DNA from: DASYDU01 sp050248495
GTDB taxonomy: Bacteria; Planctomycetota; Planctomycetia; Pirellulales; Lacipirellulaceae
Assembly (NCBI GenBank): GCA_050248495.1
Contig: JBFWSG010000018.1
Location: 1-64,000 of the forward strand
Direction: 5' to 3'
DNA length: 64,000 bases
In this document: positions 1 through 8,278 of the stretch, piece after piece
Layout: the number at the start of each line of letters is the position of its first letter
Position numbering within the stretch: the first letter of the stretch is position 1
Position numbers and translations under genes: made by a program
The notes under the pieces: model-generated
What the model was told of the DNA's origin: nothing
What the model saw: the letters and a program-made list of their open reading frames with translations, nothing else
Databases searched by the model: none

Positions 1-48
1 CCAATCCAGCAATACCCGTTCTCGCAGATCAATCGAATAAGCTCGCAT
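1..48 (-). CDS. IS630-family transposase, N-terminal 16 codons only (cut by window edge)
   Basis: Reading the minus strand from the ATG at 46-48 gives MRAYSIDLRERVLLDW, which matches the typical start of IS630/Tc1-type transposases (a YSxDLRxRV motif opening the N-terminal helix-turn-helix). A good Shine-Dalgarno AGGAGG lies just upstream on that strand (about 53-58). The rest of the gene is outside the window, so neither the DDE catalytic domain nor the inverted repeats can be judged. The family call rests on 16 residues plus the ribosome binding site; a host gene with the same motif is possible but less likely. Confidence 0.55.
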   Translation of the reverse strand, partial: MRAYSIDLRERVLLDW

Positions 49-211
49 CACGGACCCTCCTGGATCCGCTCAGAATAATCTATCCGAACCAGCTAGCAGA
101 ACAGCAATCGGAAAGGCGCTCTAGAAGGAGCTTGCCGTTCACCGGCGGTCCACGACGCCGAGAACGGACCGCTTGACAACTGCGCTTCAAATTTCGCTCC
201 CATGTAGTGCG

Positions 212-591
212 CTAGGGAACGATGGTAATGCCGAACTGCAGAAAATGCTGATCGAGCGCAGCCGCGGAATCGATTTTCAGATCGTCGATTGCGATCTTGC
301 TCGTGCAATCAGTAAAACTCCAGCCAGATGAAGCCCGCTGCTGGAACAAGATCCAGGCTCTGTGGATCTGCGACGCGTCGAGAAATTGCAACCGGGCGAT
401 AGATTCTTCAAACAACAAGCGGCCAGCTTGGGACGCTTGCGTGCCGCAAGCAGCGTCAAGGTTTCGTCAACGCAATAGTCCGTCGTCACCAGTTGTTCGG
501 CGTTCGCCGCAAACCACGCCGCGACGCGTCCATGATCGGGATCGTCCGCCACGAACCGCGCGAACCACACGCCGGTGTCGACGAAGATCAT
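212..591 (-). pseudogene. VapC-like PIN-domain toxin, disrupted by a frameshift
   Basis: The first frame (591 to about 420) encodes the start of a PIN ribonuclease: MIFVDTGVWFARF with the first catalytic Asp, then VTTDYCVDETLTLL with the conserved Asp/Glu. The second half of the fold, including the diagnostic WSFTDCTS motif and ending QHFLQFGI, lies in another frame at 418-212. Joining the two near 418-425 restores a normal PIN protein of about 125 residues, so one indel has probably inactivated the gene. The start codon overlaps the stop of the antitoxin gene by 4 nt (ATGA), as in an intact vapBC operon. Known of the family: VapC toxins cleave RNA, often tRNA, and are held inactive by their partner. 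A sequencing error or programmed frameshift cannot be excluded. Confidence 0.7.
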
Positions 592-836
592 GACCGCTCG
601 CCGTACAGATAGCGGTCATGTTCGGCGCCGCTCGCTGCGTCGCCCGGATTCTCATTGGCCAAATTATCAATCTGTGCGAGGGCCGCAAGGTAGCGCTGGC
701 GGTCGGCGTCGGACATCGCATCCTTGGTGGCCGCGCTCGCCTCGCGCACTGTGATCGTCACCTGCGTGCCGTCCGGAAGCGGAAACGTGCCGTGCGGAAC
801 GACGACGCCATTCTCGATGTGACCTTGGAATACCAT
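588..836 (-). CDS. Putative addiction-module antitoxin (DUF104/AF2212-like, VapB role)
   Basis: The 82-residue product opens MVFQGHIENGVVVPHG and continues with LPDGTQVTITV. This matches the small beta-strand-rich antidote family that pairs with PIN toxins: a short (F/V)xGxIxNGxVV core, then a polar helical tail that would wrap the toxin. I chose the ATG at 834-836 rather than upstream in-frame codons because the family starts with this short M(V/A)xxG sequence. The stop overlaps the toxin start by 4 nt, indicating translational coupling. Since the toxin frame is broken, the antitoxin may now be an orphan. The family call is by pattern only. Confidence 0.65.
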   Translation of the reverse strand: MVFQGHIENGVVVPHGTFPLPDGTQVTITVREASAATKDAMSDADRQRYLAALAQIDNLANENPGDAASGAEHDRYLYGERS

Positions 837-932
837 GCGCCAATTATAGCACGTTTGCAAGCCGTCAAGCAGTTTCATCGTTGGGTGGCGCCAAACCGCA
901 CATCTATCGTGCGGACGTCATCGCGAGCGACA

Positions 933-2840
933 ATGGAGCAAGGCAGTAGCTCCATGTCCTCCAACTCTCTCCTTCGTCGCAAACAAGCATCGATCGCTGC
1001 GCTCGCGCTCGCGGCGATCGTGATCCACCTCATTCTCCGCTTTGGTACCGCCGCCTCGACCACCGCGCAGAACATTCCGCTCTGGATCGCGCTTGCGCTC
1101 GGCGGCGTGCCGCTTGTCTGGGAACTGTTGGTGAAACTCGTCCGCCGCGAGTTCGGCTCCGACCTCCTCGCCGGCATCTCGATCGTCACGTCCGTGCTGC
1201 TGGATGAATACCTCGCCGGCACGCTGGTGGTGCTGATGCTCTCCGGCGGCGAAACGCTCGAAGCTTACGCGGTCCGCAGTGCGTCGAGCGTGCTGGAAGC
1301 CCTCTCCAAGCGGATGCCCACGCTGGCCCACCGCAAGCAGGATTCCACGATCGCTGATGTACCGCTGGCGGAACTGGCGATCGGCGACACCCTGCTCGTC
1401 TTCCCGCACGAAGTCTGTCCGATCGACGGCACGGTCGTCGAAGGCCACGGCGTGATGGATGAGTCGTACCTCACCGGCGAGCCCTACCTGATCTCGAAAA
1501 CGCCCGGCTCAGCGGTCCTCTCCGGCGCGATCAACGGCGAATCGGCCCTCACGATCCGCGCCGACAAACTAGTGGTCGACTCGCGTTACGCGAAAATCAT
1601 GCAAGTGATGGAGGCCTCGCAGCAGCACCAGCCGCGGATCCGACGCCTCGGGGATCAGCTCGGCGCCTTTTACACACCGCTGGCCGTGGCCATCGGCCTC
1701 CTCGCCTGGCTCGCCACCGGCGACGCGGTCCGGTTCCTCGCCGTGATGGTCGTCGCCACGCCGTGCCCTCTCCTGATCGCCATTCCCGTCGCGGTGATCG
1801 GCTCGATCTCGCTGGCCGCCAAACGGGCGATCATCGTCCGCGACCCCGCGGTGCTGGAAACCGTCAGCACCTGCCGCACGATCATCTTCGACAAGACGGG
1901 TACGCTCACCTACGGCCAGCCGGAGCTCACCGACGAGATCGTTGCTCCCGTTGCCAACAATTCGGACTCCGGCGGCCCCGCATTGTCCGCCGCCGAAATC
2001 CTTTCGCTCGTCGCCAGCCTCGAACAGTATTCCAAGCATCCGCTTGCCGAGGCGATCGTCCGCGCCGGCCGCGAGCACGGCGCCGTCTTCCGCGAGGTTG
2101 CCGAGATCAGCGAGCCGCCGGGACAGTGCCTCCGCGGCACGGTGGCCGGTCACGAAGTCCGCCTCACGAGCCGCAAGCAGCTCAGCCAGGAAGCTCCGGC
2201 CATCTTCCAAAAACTCCCGCCACCCGCGGGCGGACTCGAATGCGTGATCCTCGTCGACGGCCAGTACGTCGCTACGTACCGCTTCCGCGATCGTCCCCGC
2301 CGCGAAGGAAAACCCTTCATCCGCCACCTCGAACCGCAGCACCACATCGACCGCGTGATGCTGCTCTCCGGCGATCGCGTGGCCGAAGTGAAATACCTGG
2401 CTCAGCTCGTGGGCATCCCGGAAGTCCTCGGCGGCAAGAGCCCGGAAGAAAAGCTCGAGATCGTCCGCGAAGAAACGGCCCGCGCCAAAACCATCTACGT
2501 CGGCGACGGCATCAACGACGCTCCCGCGCTCGTCGCCGCCACGGTTGGGATCGCCTTCGGCCAGAACAGCGACGTGACCACCGAGGCGGCCGACGTCGTC
2601 GTGATGGACAGCAGCCTCGCCAAAGTCGACGAGTTCCTCCACATCAGCCAGCGGATGCGCCGGATCGCCCTCCAAAGCGCCATCGGCGGCATGGCGGCGA
2701 GCGTGGTAGGAATGTTGCTGGCCGCCGCCGGCCACCTGCCACCCGTCGCCGGTGCGATCGCTCAAGAAGTCATCGACGTTGTAGTGGTTGTGAACGCGCT
2801 GCGCGTCGCGATTCGGCCGAAAGAACTCACCGACTTTTAG
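933..2840 (+). CDS. Heavy-metal P1B-type ATPase (cation exporter)
   Basis: This is an integral membrane pump of about 635 residues. Visible motifs are the actuator TGEP near residue 181, a transmembrane TPCPL at 276-280 in the position of the metal-selecting CPx motif, the phosphorylation site DKTGTLT with Asp320, the HP locus (SKHPLAEAI) and the hinge GDGINDAPAL. There is no N-terminal metal-binding domain or His-rich stretch. TPC instead of CPC places it near the poorly studied P1B-5 types, so the metal cannot be named. The reading frame is open further upstream, but that part is antisense to the antitoxin. ATG 933 is used; ATG 954 is an alternative, and neither has a strong Shine-Dalgarno. 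It is divergent from the vapBC-like pair. Confidence 0.85.
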   Translation: MEQGSSSMSSNSLLRRKQASIAALALAAIVIHLILRFGTAASTTAQNIPLWIALALGGVPLVWELLVKLVRREFGSDLLAGISIVTSVLLDEYLAGTLVVLMLSGGETLEAYAVRSASSVLEALSKRMPTLAHRKQDSTIADVPLAELAIGDTLLVFPHEVCPIDGTVVEGHGVMDESYLTGEPYLISKTPGSAVLSGAINGESALTIRADKLVVDSRYAKIMQVMEASQQHQPRIRRLGDQLGAFYTPLAVAIGLLAWLATGDAVRFLAVMVVATPCPLLIAIPVAVIGSISLAAKRAIIVRDPAVLETVSTCRTIIFDKTGTLTYGQPELTDEIVAPVANNSDSGGPALSAAEILSLVASLEQYSKHPLAEAIVRAGREHGAVFREVAEISEPPGQCLRGTVAGHEVRLTSRKQLSQEAPAIFQKLPPPAGGLECVILVDGQYVATYRFRDRPRREGKPFIRHLEPQHHIDRVMLLSGDRVAEVKYLAQLVGIPEVLGGKSPEEKLEIVREETARAKTIYVGDGINDAPALVAATVGIAFGQNSDVTTEAADVVVMDSSLAKVDEFLHISQRMRRIALQSAIGGMAASVVGMLLAAAGHLPPVAGAIAQEVIDVVVVVNALRVAIRPKELTDF

Positions 2841-3074
2841 CCCGCCTATCGGCGGAAGGTCGAGCGCCGCGGCGCCTACCAGGAAGAGCAGGCTGCTGGC
2901 CGCGGGCCAAATTCGTTCCATCGATCAGCGAAGATCAGCGTTCCACCTCTGCCGAATCATCGTTTTGCGTTGCAGCTTCTCCTGTATCCCTGTGCCCCGC
3001 ATCCTGCTTCCACGCCTCGAAGTACAATGGACGCTTGGCAACCTATGATGAGACTCGATCCGCAGGGCAGACCG

Positions 3075-4109
3075 ATGCAGCGTTTGTTATTGTTTACGGG
3101 TACTGTTTTCTTTGTCTTCATTGCCGCCGCGCACGCCGCCCGGCCTGAGTGTGGCGACACGATCGCTGAGCCGAAAGAGAAACCGCTCTACGAGTTGAGC
3201 GAAGCGGAGGTCGGCGACTATCTTCACAAACTGAACGGCAACGAGCCGAACTTGCGGCGGCGAATCATGGACCTCGCTCGCAAGAACATCGGCCAGCTAT
3301 ACGACATTTATCTTCTGGGCGAGTTCCCCTTCGAGACGTACGACCCGCAGCCGATGTACTCGCTCACCAAGAGCGACTGCGTTGTCTTCGCCGAGCACAC
3401 CTACGCGATGGCGCTGACGTCCGACTGGCCGTCGTTTATGAAGCTGCTGCAGCGGATTCGTTACCGCGACGGCCAGATCGGCGTCGCCACGCGGAACCAC
3501 TACACGGAGGCCGATTGGGTCAAGTCGAACGACTGGCTGGTGCACGACATCACCAGTGAGATTGCCGGTGACGCCGGCGTCAAATTCTCCGAAAAGATCG
3601 ACCGCGCAAAATTCCTAAAAGGTCGCTACAAGCTCGACGTCGACATTCCCGTCGAAGAGCATCACGACCTCTACCTGCCCTACTCCGAAATCGGCCGCAT
3701 CGGCGATCAGCTCCAGGACGGCGACTGCATCAACGTGGTGCGGGCGGTCGTGAAGCCAGGCGACCCGCCGTCGAAGCCGGTCGATGGAACTGTGTTCGTT
3801 GGGCACGTCGGCCTCGTGGCACATGGGCCCGATGGCACACTCCACATGATCCATTCGTCGGTTCCGCACGTCCGGGAAGAACCCCTCACCGAGTACATCC
3901 GTCGCTCGACCGAGAAGATCGAGACGCTGGACAAGGACGGAAAGGCGCGGCTGGTCGGCTTCAAGTTTCTGCGGCTAACCGAAGATCCACTGGCCAGTCT
4001 CCGAGAAATCGACGGTCCGGATGCCCCGCGCGTCAAGCTGCCGCTCGAAGATGCCAGCGAGTTCTGGAAAGACCGGCTGCAGGGGAATTCTGCAAACGCC
4101 GCAAAATAA
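3075..4109 (+). CDS. DUF1460 family protein (NlpC/P60-like, amidase-type fold), exported
   Basis: The 344-residue product starts with a signal peptide (MQRLLLFTGTVFFVFIAAAHA). The body has the DUF1460 hallmarks: SDCVVF with the presumed catalytic Cys102, an IRYRDGQIG stretch, RNHYTEADW, and GHVGLV with the presumed His244. This family is related to NlpC/P60 cysteine peptidases and is annotated as N-acetylmuramoyl-L-alanine-amidase-like, so a periplasmic cell-wall-peptide role is a reasonable inference that has not been shown. ATG 3075 was chosen because it starts exactly at the signal peptide; ATG 3045 would add ten polar residues. It follows the ATPase by 234 nt and is probably separately transcribed. 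Confidence 0.8.
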   Translation: MQRLLLFTGTVFFVFIAAAHAARPECGDTIAEPKEKPLYELSEAEVGDYLHKLNGNEPNLRRRIMDLARKNIGQLYDIYLLGEFPFETYDPQPMYSLTKSDCVVFAEHTYAMALTSDWPSFMKLLQRIRYRDGQIGVATRNHYTEADWVKSNDWLVHDITSEIAGDAGVKFSEKIDRAKFLKGRYKLDVDIPVEEHHDLYLPYSEIGRIGDQLQDGDCINVVRAVVKPGDPPSKPVDGTVFVGHVGLVAHGPDGTLHMIHSSVPHVREEPLTEYIRRSTEKIETLDKDGKARLVGFKFLRLTEDPLASLREIDGPDAPRVKLPLEDASEFWKDRLQGNSANAAK

Positions 4110-4335
4110 TTCGCGCTTCGACACGTCGCACACGATGCCGCACCGACCGCCACGGCCGCTCTTCGACGCGTGGTTTTCGCGGATACGCAATCGCATCTCG
4201 CCCGTCGAGATTCGCCTATGGCCTGCCGCACGCCAGCGTTAGAATGAAAAGTCTGTCGCCGAACATTCGTTGCGGGGCGGCATTTGCGGATAATCGGGCG
4301 GCTACTTCGAAGTCGCACCCCAGGGAGGATCGATC

Positions 4336-5580
4336 GTGTTGATGAAGGATGTGCTAGCAGTGGTCTTGGCCGGCGGGCGGGGCGAACGCCTCGGGCCGCT
4401 CACCCGCGATCGAGCCAAACCGGCGGTGCCTTTCGGCGGCACCTACCGCATCATCGACTTCACCCTGTCGAACTGCATCAACTCCGGACTGCGGCGGATC
4501 CTCGTGCTCACGCAGTACAAAGCGATGAGCCTCGACCGCCACATCACGCTCGGTTGGCGGCACTATCTCTGCCGCGAGCTCGGCGAGTTCATCGACGTCG
4601 TGCCGCCCCAGCAGCGGATCGACGACAAGTGGTACCAGGGCACGGCCGACGCGGTATACCAGAACATCTACACGCTCGAGAAGGAGCGGCCCGAGTACGT
4701 GGTGATCCTCGCCGGCGACCACATTTACAAGATGGACTACGCCAAGCTCGTGGAGTTCCATCAGGAGAAGAACGCCGATCTCACGATCGCAGCCCTCCGC
4801 GTCCCGGCCAGCGAGTCGCGCCACTTCGGCATCATGCAGATCGACAGCAGCGGCAAGATCGTCGGCTTCGAGGAAAAGCCGGCCATCCCGAAGACGATCC
4901 CCGGCAACCCGGAATATGCGCTGGCGTCGATGGGCATCTACGTGTTCAACGCCCGCTTCCTGTTCGACCAGCTCTGCCGCGATGCAACCCTCTCCGAGAG
5001 CGCGCACGACTTCGGCCGCAATATTATTCCGGCCCTGGTCGCCACGCGGCGAGTGTACGCGTTCCCGTTCCTGGATGAAAACCGCAAGCAGGACGCTTAC
5101 TGGCGCGACGTCGGCACAATCGATTCGTACTATCACGCGAACCTGGAGCTCACCGCCGTCGAGCCGCTGTTGAATCTGTACGACGACCATTGGCCGATCC
5201 GGACCTTCCAGCCGAACCTGCCGCCGCCAAAATTCGTGTTCAACTCGAAGGACCGCTGCGGCGTCGCGCACGACAGTATCGTCTGCGCGGGCGCGATCAT
5301 CTCGGGCGGCAGCGTGGCGCGGACGATCGTCGGCCCGGTGTCCCGCGTCAACAGTTACTCAGAGGTCGAGGACTCGATCCTGTTCGCCGGCGTGAACATC
5401 GGCCGCCGCGCCAAGGTCCGCCGCGCGATCATCGACAAAGGCGTTCACGTGCCCGAAGGCATGCGGATCGGCTTCGACGAGGAGGAAGACCTCGCCCACG
5501 GCTTCACCGTGACGCCCAGCGGCGTGATCGTGATCGCCAAAGCCGAAAGCTTCGAGCCGGTGATGGCGGATAATATTTGA
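4336..5580 (+). CDS. glgC: Glucose-1-phosphate adenylyltransferase (ADP-glucose pyrophosphorylase)
   Basis: The 414-residue enzyme makes ADP-glucose from ATP and glucose-1-phosphate, the committed step of bacterial glycogen synthesis. The N-terminal nucleotidyltransferase domain shows VVLAGGRGERLGPLT, KPAVPFGG and the RIIDFTLSNCINSG signature. The middle has VVILAGDHIYKMDY and GIYVFN, followed by WRDVGTIDSYYxAN. The C-terminal left-handed beta-helix is seen as hexapeptide-like turns (residues about 310-400). The length is normal for the family. The GTG at 4336 lies 6 nt after a strong GGGAGGA (4323-4329); an in-frame ATG at 4342 is the alternative start. No other glycogen gene is adjacent. 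Confidence 0.95.
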   Translation: MLMKDVLAVVLAGGRGERLGPLTRDRAKPAVPFGGTYRIIDFTLSNCINSGLRRILVLTQYKAMSLDRHITLGWRHYLCRELGEFIDVVPPQQRIDDKWYQGTADAVYQNIYTLEKERPEYVVILAGDHIYKMDYAKLVEFHQEKNADLTIAALRVPASESRHFGIMQIDSSGKIVGFEEKPAIPKTIPGNPEYALASMGIYVFNARFLFDQLCRDATLSESAHDFGRNIIPALVATRRVYAFPFLDENRKQDAYWRDVGTIDSYYHANLELTAVEPLLNLYDDHWPIRTFQPNLPPPKFVFNSKDRCGVAHDSIVCAGAIISGGSVARTIVGPVSRVNSYSEVEDSILFAGVNIGRRAKVRRAIIDKGVHVPEGMRIGFDEEEDLAHGFTVTPSGVIVIAKAESFEPVMADNI

Positions 5581-5626
5581 GCAAATGATGCAGATACTTT
5601 GAGACGACAACGTAGGGGGTTCTTCG

Positions 5627-6319
5627 ATGAGGCGTTCAATCTGGCTGGCGGCAATCGCAATGTCTGTACTCGCGGCGCAAGCGTATGCCGCCGAGTCGAA
5701 GTCGTTGTTCGACGGCAAGGACCTCAAGGGTTGGCATGCCGATGTGCCGGCGCTCGATAAGGATCCCGGCGCCAAGGGGCCGTTTGTCGTGCGCGACGGG
5801 ATGCTGGTCAGCCTTGGCACGCCGGGCGGGCATCTGATCACGGATGACGTGTACTCGAACTACCGACTGGAGGTCGAGTATCGCTTTGCCGGCAAGCCTG
5901 GAAACTGCGGCGTCTTGGTGCATGCCTCGAAGCCGCGGGCGCTGTACGACATGTTCCCGCAGTCGCTCGAAGTGCAGATGCAAGCGGGCGAGGCGGGCGA
6001 TTTCTGGTGCATCAAGGAAGACATCACGGTGCCGGACATGGAAAAGCGCCGCGGGCCCAAGGAGAAGTGGGGCATCGACGGCGACCGCGAGCGGCGAATT
6101 CTCAATCTCACCGACGGCAGCGAAAAACCGCCCGGCGAGTGGAACACGATGGTCATCGAGTGCGTCGGCGACGAGATCAAGGTCTGGGTCAACGGCGAGC
6201 TCGTGAATCACGGCGCGAAATGCACCACGGACAAGGGCCAGATCGCCCTGCAGGCCGAAGGCTCCGAAGTCGAGTTCCGCAAATTGGAGCTCGCGCCGAT
6301 CGACAAGCTCAGCGACTGA
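5627..6319 (+). CDS. DUF1080 (3-keto-disaccharide hydrolase-like) secreted protein
   Basis: This 230-residue product has a signal peptide (MRRSIWLAAIAMSVLAAQAYA) followed by SLFDGKDLKGWH, the opening of the DUF1080 concanavalin-like sandwich. NCGVLVHA, then PQSLEVQMQ and NTMVIECVGDEIKVWVNGELVNHG, are typical internal strands. Some members hydrolyse 3-keto-glycosides, and the family is greatly expanded in planctomycetes; most paralogues have no assigned activity. A G-rich tract (TAGGGGG) about 7 nt before the ATG can serve as ribosome binding site. It starts 46 nt after glgC on the same strand and may be co-transcribed with it. Confidence 0.88.
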   Translation: MRRSIWLAAIAMSVLAAQAYAAESKSLFDGKDLKGWHADVPALDKDPGAKGPFVVRDGMLVSLGTPGGHLITDDVYSNYRLEVEYRFAGKPGNCGVLVHASKPRALYDMFPQSLEVQMQAGEAGDFWCIKEDITVPDMEKRRGPKEKWGIDGDRERRILNLTDGSEKPPGEWNTMVIECVGDEIKVWVNGELVNHGAKCTTDKGQIALQAEGSEVEFRKLELAPIDKLSD

Positions 6320-6631
6320 GTCGGCAATCGCCAAAAGTCCAAGCCAATCGAAAATCTAAGCCAATCAACAGCCTCGGCGTGGACGATCTTTGCGAGGCCC
6401 GGCGGAAAAGTCTTGCCGGTTTGTGAAGTTTGAATTAAATCGGCGGTTGGCAATGCGCCTTGCTTGTGTTGCCAATCGGCGCGGCTATAGTGTGAATCTT
6501 CTTTGCCCTCGGTAAAGCGTGCTGCGCACCGGGGCAACTGCGCTGAACTTCTGTCGTCGTCCAATTCGGCGTGCATCGTCGAGCTGGGGTGCCGCCACAG
6601 GAAACTTCTCGAATCGTGAGGCCGCAGAAAA
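6320..6631. other. Intergenic region, 312 nt, no gene seen
   Basis: This stretch separates the DUF1080 gene from the PhnD-like gene. No coding pattern is evident on either strand. It contains one plausible sigma-70 promoter (6464-6491, listed separately) pointing toward the PhnD-like gene, followed by a leader of about 130 nt. Confidence 0.6.
6464..6491 (+). promoter_or_regulatory. Candidate sigma-70 promoter for the PhnD-like gene
   Basis: A -35-like TTGTGT at 6464-6469 and a -10 TATAGT at 6486-6491 are separated by 16 nt. The -10 is good and the -35 moderate. This is inferred from sequence alone. Confidence 0.35.
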
Positions 6632-7702
6632 ATGGACCATCACACCGACGCGTCCCAATCGCCCACCGTTGATCTGCCGCGCCTGGCGGGGATGGTCGCA
6701 CTCGTTCTTGTTGTCGCGGCAATCGCCTATTGGCTGGGCATCAGCGGGTATCAGCAGCCAGCCAAGGCACCCTTGTACGAACTGGGGATGAACCAGCCGG
6801 GCGAGAACAAGCTGGAGAAAAATTATCGAGATGCGGACGGCGACCTGGTAGCCGACCCGCCGACCGAGTCGGCCGAATGGCTCGATCCGCCGACGATCCA
6901 GTTCGCGTACCTGGCGGCGGATCAAAAAGAATACGCCGAGTTGTGGAAGCCGGTGCTGGATAAATTGAGCGCGGCTTGCGGGCGGCCGATCGAGTTCGTC
7001 ACGCACGAATCGCCCGACGACGAATTGGCGGCGATTCAAAACGGCAGCTTGCACCTGGTGGGGATCAATTCCGGGTCGGTGCCGGTGGCTGTGAATCAAT
7101 GCGGCTTCCGGCCGCTGGTCTCGTTCGGCAAGGACGGAAAGCTGGCGACCTACACGATGAAGATCATCGCCCGCTCGGATAGCGACATCAAAGAGGTCGA
7201 CGACTTGCGCGGTAAGCGGCTGGCGCTGACACACCCCACGTCGAACTCGGGCTGGAAGGCGCCGCTGTTGCTCCTGCTCCGCAAATTCGATCTCAAGCCG
7301 ATCGTCGACTACGACATCGCCTCGACCGGCGATCATGCCAAGAGTATCGAGGCGCTGGTGGCGGGTGAGCAGGTGGTGGTCTCCGTGGCCAGCGACGAGC
7401 TGCAACTGGCGGAGGAGAAGGGAATCATCGCGCCAAAAGACTACCGCGTGATCTACGAATCGGCGCCGTTTTGCAACAATACCTTCGGCTGCCCGTACAA
7501 TTTGAAGCCCGAGCTGGCGGACAAATTGCGGCAGGGAATGCTCGAACTCGATTGGCAAGACACCGATTTCGACAAGATGTTTTCCACGATCGGGGCCACG
7601 CAATTCGTGCCGATCGTCTACCAGACCGATTTCAGCCTGATCCGCGACATCGACAACGCGATGGGCGCCCGGACGCGCGAGCTGCTGGGGCGGCGATTCT
7701 AA
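6632..7702 (+). CDS. PhnD-like phosphate/phosphonate-type substrate-binding protein, membrane-anchored
   Basis: The 356-residue product has a single N-terminal transmembrane segment (about residues 18-37, VALVLVVAAIAYWLGI). The rest is a type II periplasmic-binding-protein fold of the PhnD/PtxB group: VDDLRGKRLALTHPTSNSGW is the family's substrate-loop signature, preceded by HLVGINSGSVPVAV and followed by VVVSVASDELQL. Canonical members deliver phosphonate, phosphite or phosphate to an ABC transporter, but no permease or ATPase gene lies nearby. This copy may therefore be a sensor or an orphan binding protein. The lack of a signal cleavage site suggests it stays tethered to the membrane. Confidence 0.8.
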   Translation: MDHHTDASQSPTVDLPRLAGMVALVLVVAAIAYWLGISGYQQPAKAPLYELGMNQPGENKLEKNYRDADGDLVADPPTESAEWLDPPTIQFAYLAADQKEYAELWKPVLDKLSAACGRPIEFVTHESPDDELAAIQNGSLHLVGINSGSVPVAVNQCGFRPLVSFGKDGKLATYTMKIIARSDSDIKEVDDLRGKRLALTHPTSNSGWKAPLLLLLRKFDLKPIVDYDIASTGDHAKSIEALVAGEQVVVSVASDELQLAEEKGIIAPKDYRVIYESAPFCNNTFGCPYNLKPELADKLRQGMLELDWQDTDFDKMFSTIGATQFVPIVYQTDFSLIRDIDNAMGARTRELLGRRF

Positions 7703-7799
7703 GATCAGCCGTTGACCGAAACCACGCAGTCGACCCACCGACGTCGGCTCCCGCCGTTGAGCCCCCAACCGTTATCTTAGGCCGTCTAAAGCCGGTGGA

Positions 7800-7828
7800 T
7801 TGACAGACGACTACAAATGTAGTCTAAT
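7800..7828 (+). promoter_or_regulatory. blaI/M56 promoter with BlaI-type operator in the spacer
   Basis: A perfect -35 TTGACA (7800-7805) is followed by a 17-nt spacer and a -10 TCTAAT (7823-7828). The spacer holds a perfect palindrome at 7809-7824 (two 7-nt arms, GACTACA and TGTAGTC, around AA). TACA-N-TGTA is the core recognised by BlaI/MecI/CopY repressors, so the downstream BlaI would block RNA polymerase on its own promoter. Confidence 0.8.
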
Positions 7829-7873
7829 GCCTACGCTATGGTTGTATCGCGCAGCGCAGGAGGAGTTTTGGAA

Positions 7874-8278
7874 ATGTCGCGTGCGGAAGAGTCACCGGTG
7901 CTGGCGCCGGCGGAATGGGAAGTGATGAAGACGCTCTGGGAGCGCGGGCCGCTCGATGCGCGGAGTGTGTATGCGGCGCTTGGAGCGGAGCGGGACTGGG
8001 CTTATCCGACCGTGAAGACGCTGCTCAGCCGGCTGGTGGCGAAGGGGGCCGTGGAATATGACCAGGTCGGGAATTCGTATCTGTATCGGGCGGCGGCGGC
8101 CCGGGAGGACGTGACCCGGCAGGAAGTGCGGAGCGTCTTCGAGCGCGTGGTCGGGGCGGCGGTGTCTCCGGTGCTCGCCCATTTCATCGACGAGGCGGAG
8201 CTCTCGGACGACGAAATCCGCGAGCTGCAGAAGTTGCTCGATGCGAAGCGAACCAAACGGCGGGGAAAAACAAAATGA
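7874..8278 (+). CDS. BlaI/MecI-family transcriptional repressor (module 1)
   Basis: The 134-residue protein is a winged-helix regulator. PAEWEVMKTLWERGPLDARSV, WAYPTVKTLLSRL and VAKGAVEY form the DNA-binding domain of the family, and the C-terminal part (from about residue 80) is the dimerisation region. Known members are cleaved after signalling through a BlaR1/MecR1-type M56 protease, which relieves repression. The ATG at 7874 sits 8 nt after a strong AGGAGGAG (about 7858-7865), and in-frame codons upstream lack this. The stop overlaps the start of the M56 gene by 4 nt. The operator in its own promoter implies autoregulation. Confidence 0.92.
   Translation: MSRAEESPVLAPAEWEVMKTLWERGPLDARSVYAALGAERDWAYPTVKTLLSRLVAKGAVEYDQVGNSYLYRAAAAREDVTRQEVRSVFERVVGAAVSPVLAHFIDEAELSDDEIRELQKLLDAKRTKRRGKTK

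Noticed and set aside
618..932. N-terminal extension of the P-type ATPase frame
   Set aside because: It is antisense to the antitoxin gene, Arg/His-rich, and unlike any ATPase N-terminus.
1569..2921. 450-codon minus-strand frame opposite the P-type ATPase
   Set aside because: Shadow of the ATPase codons; no motif and composition typical of antisense reading.
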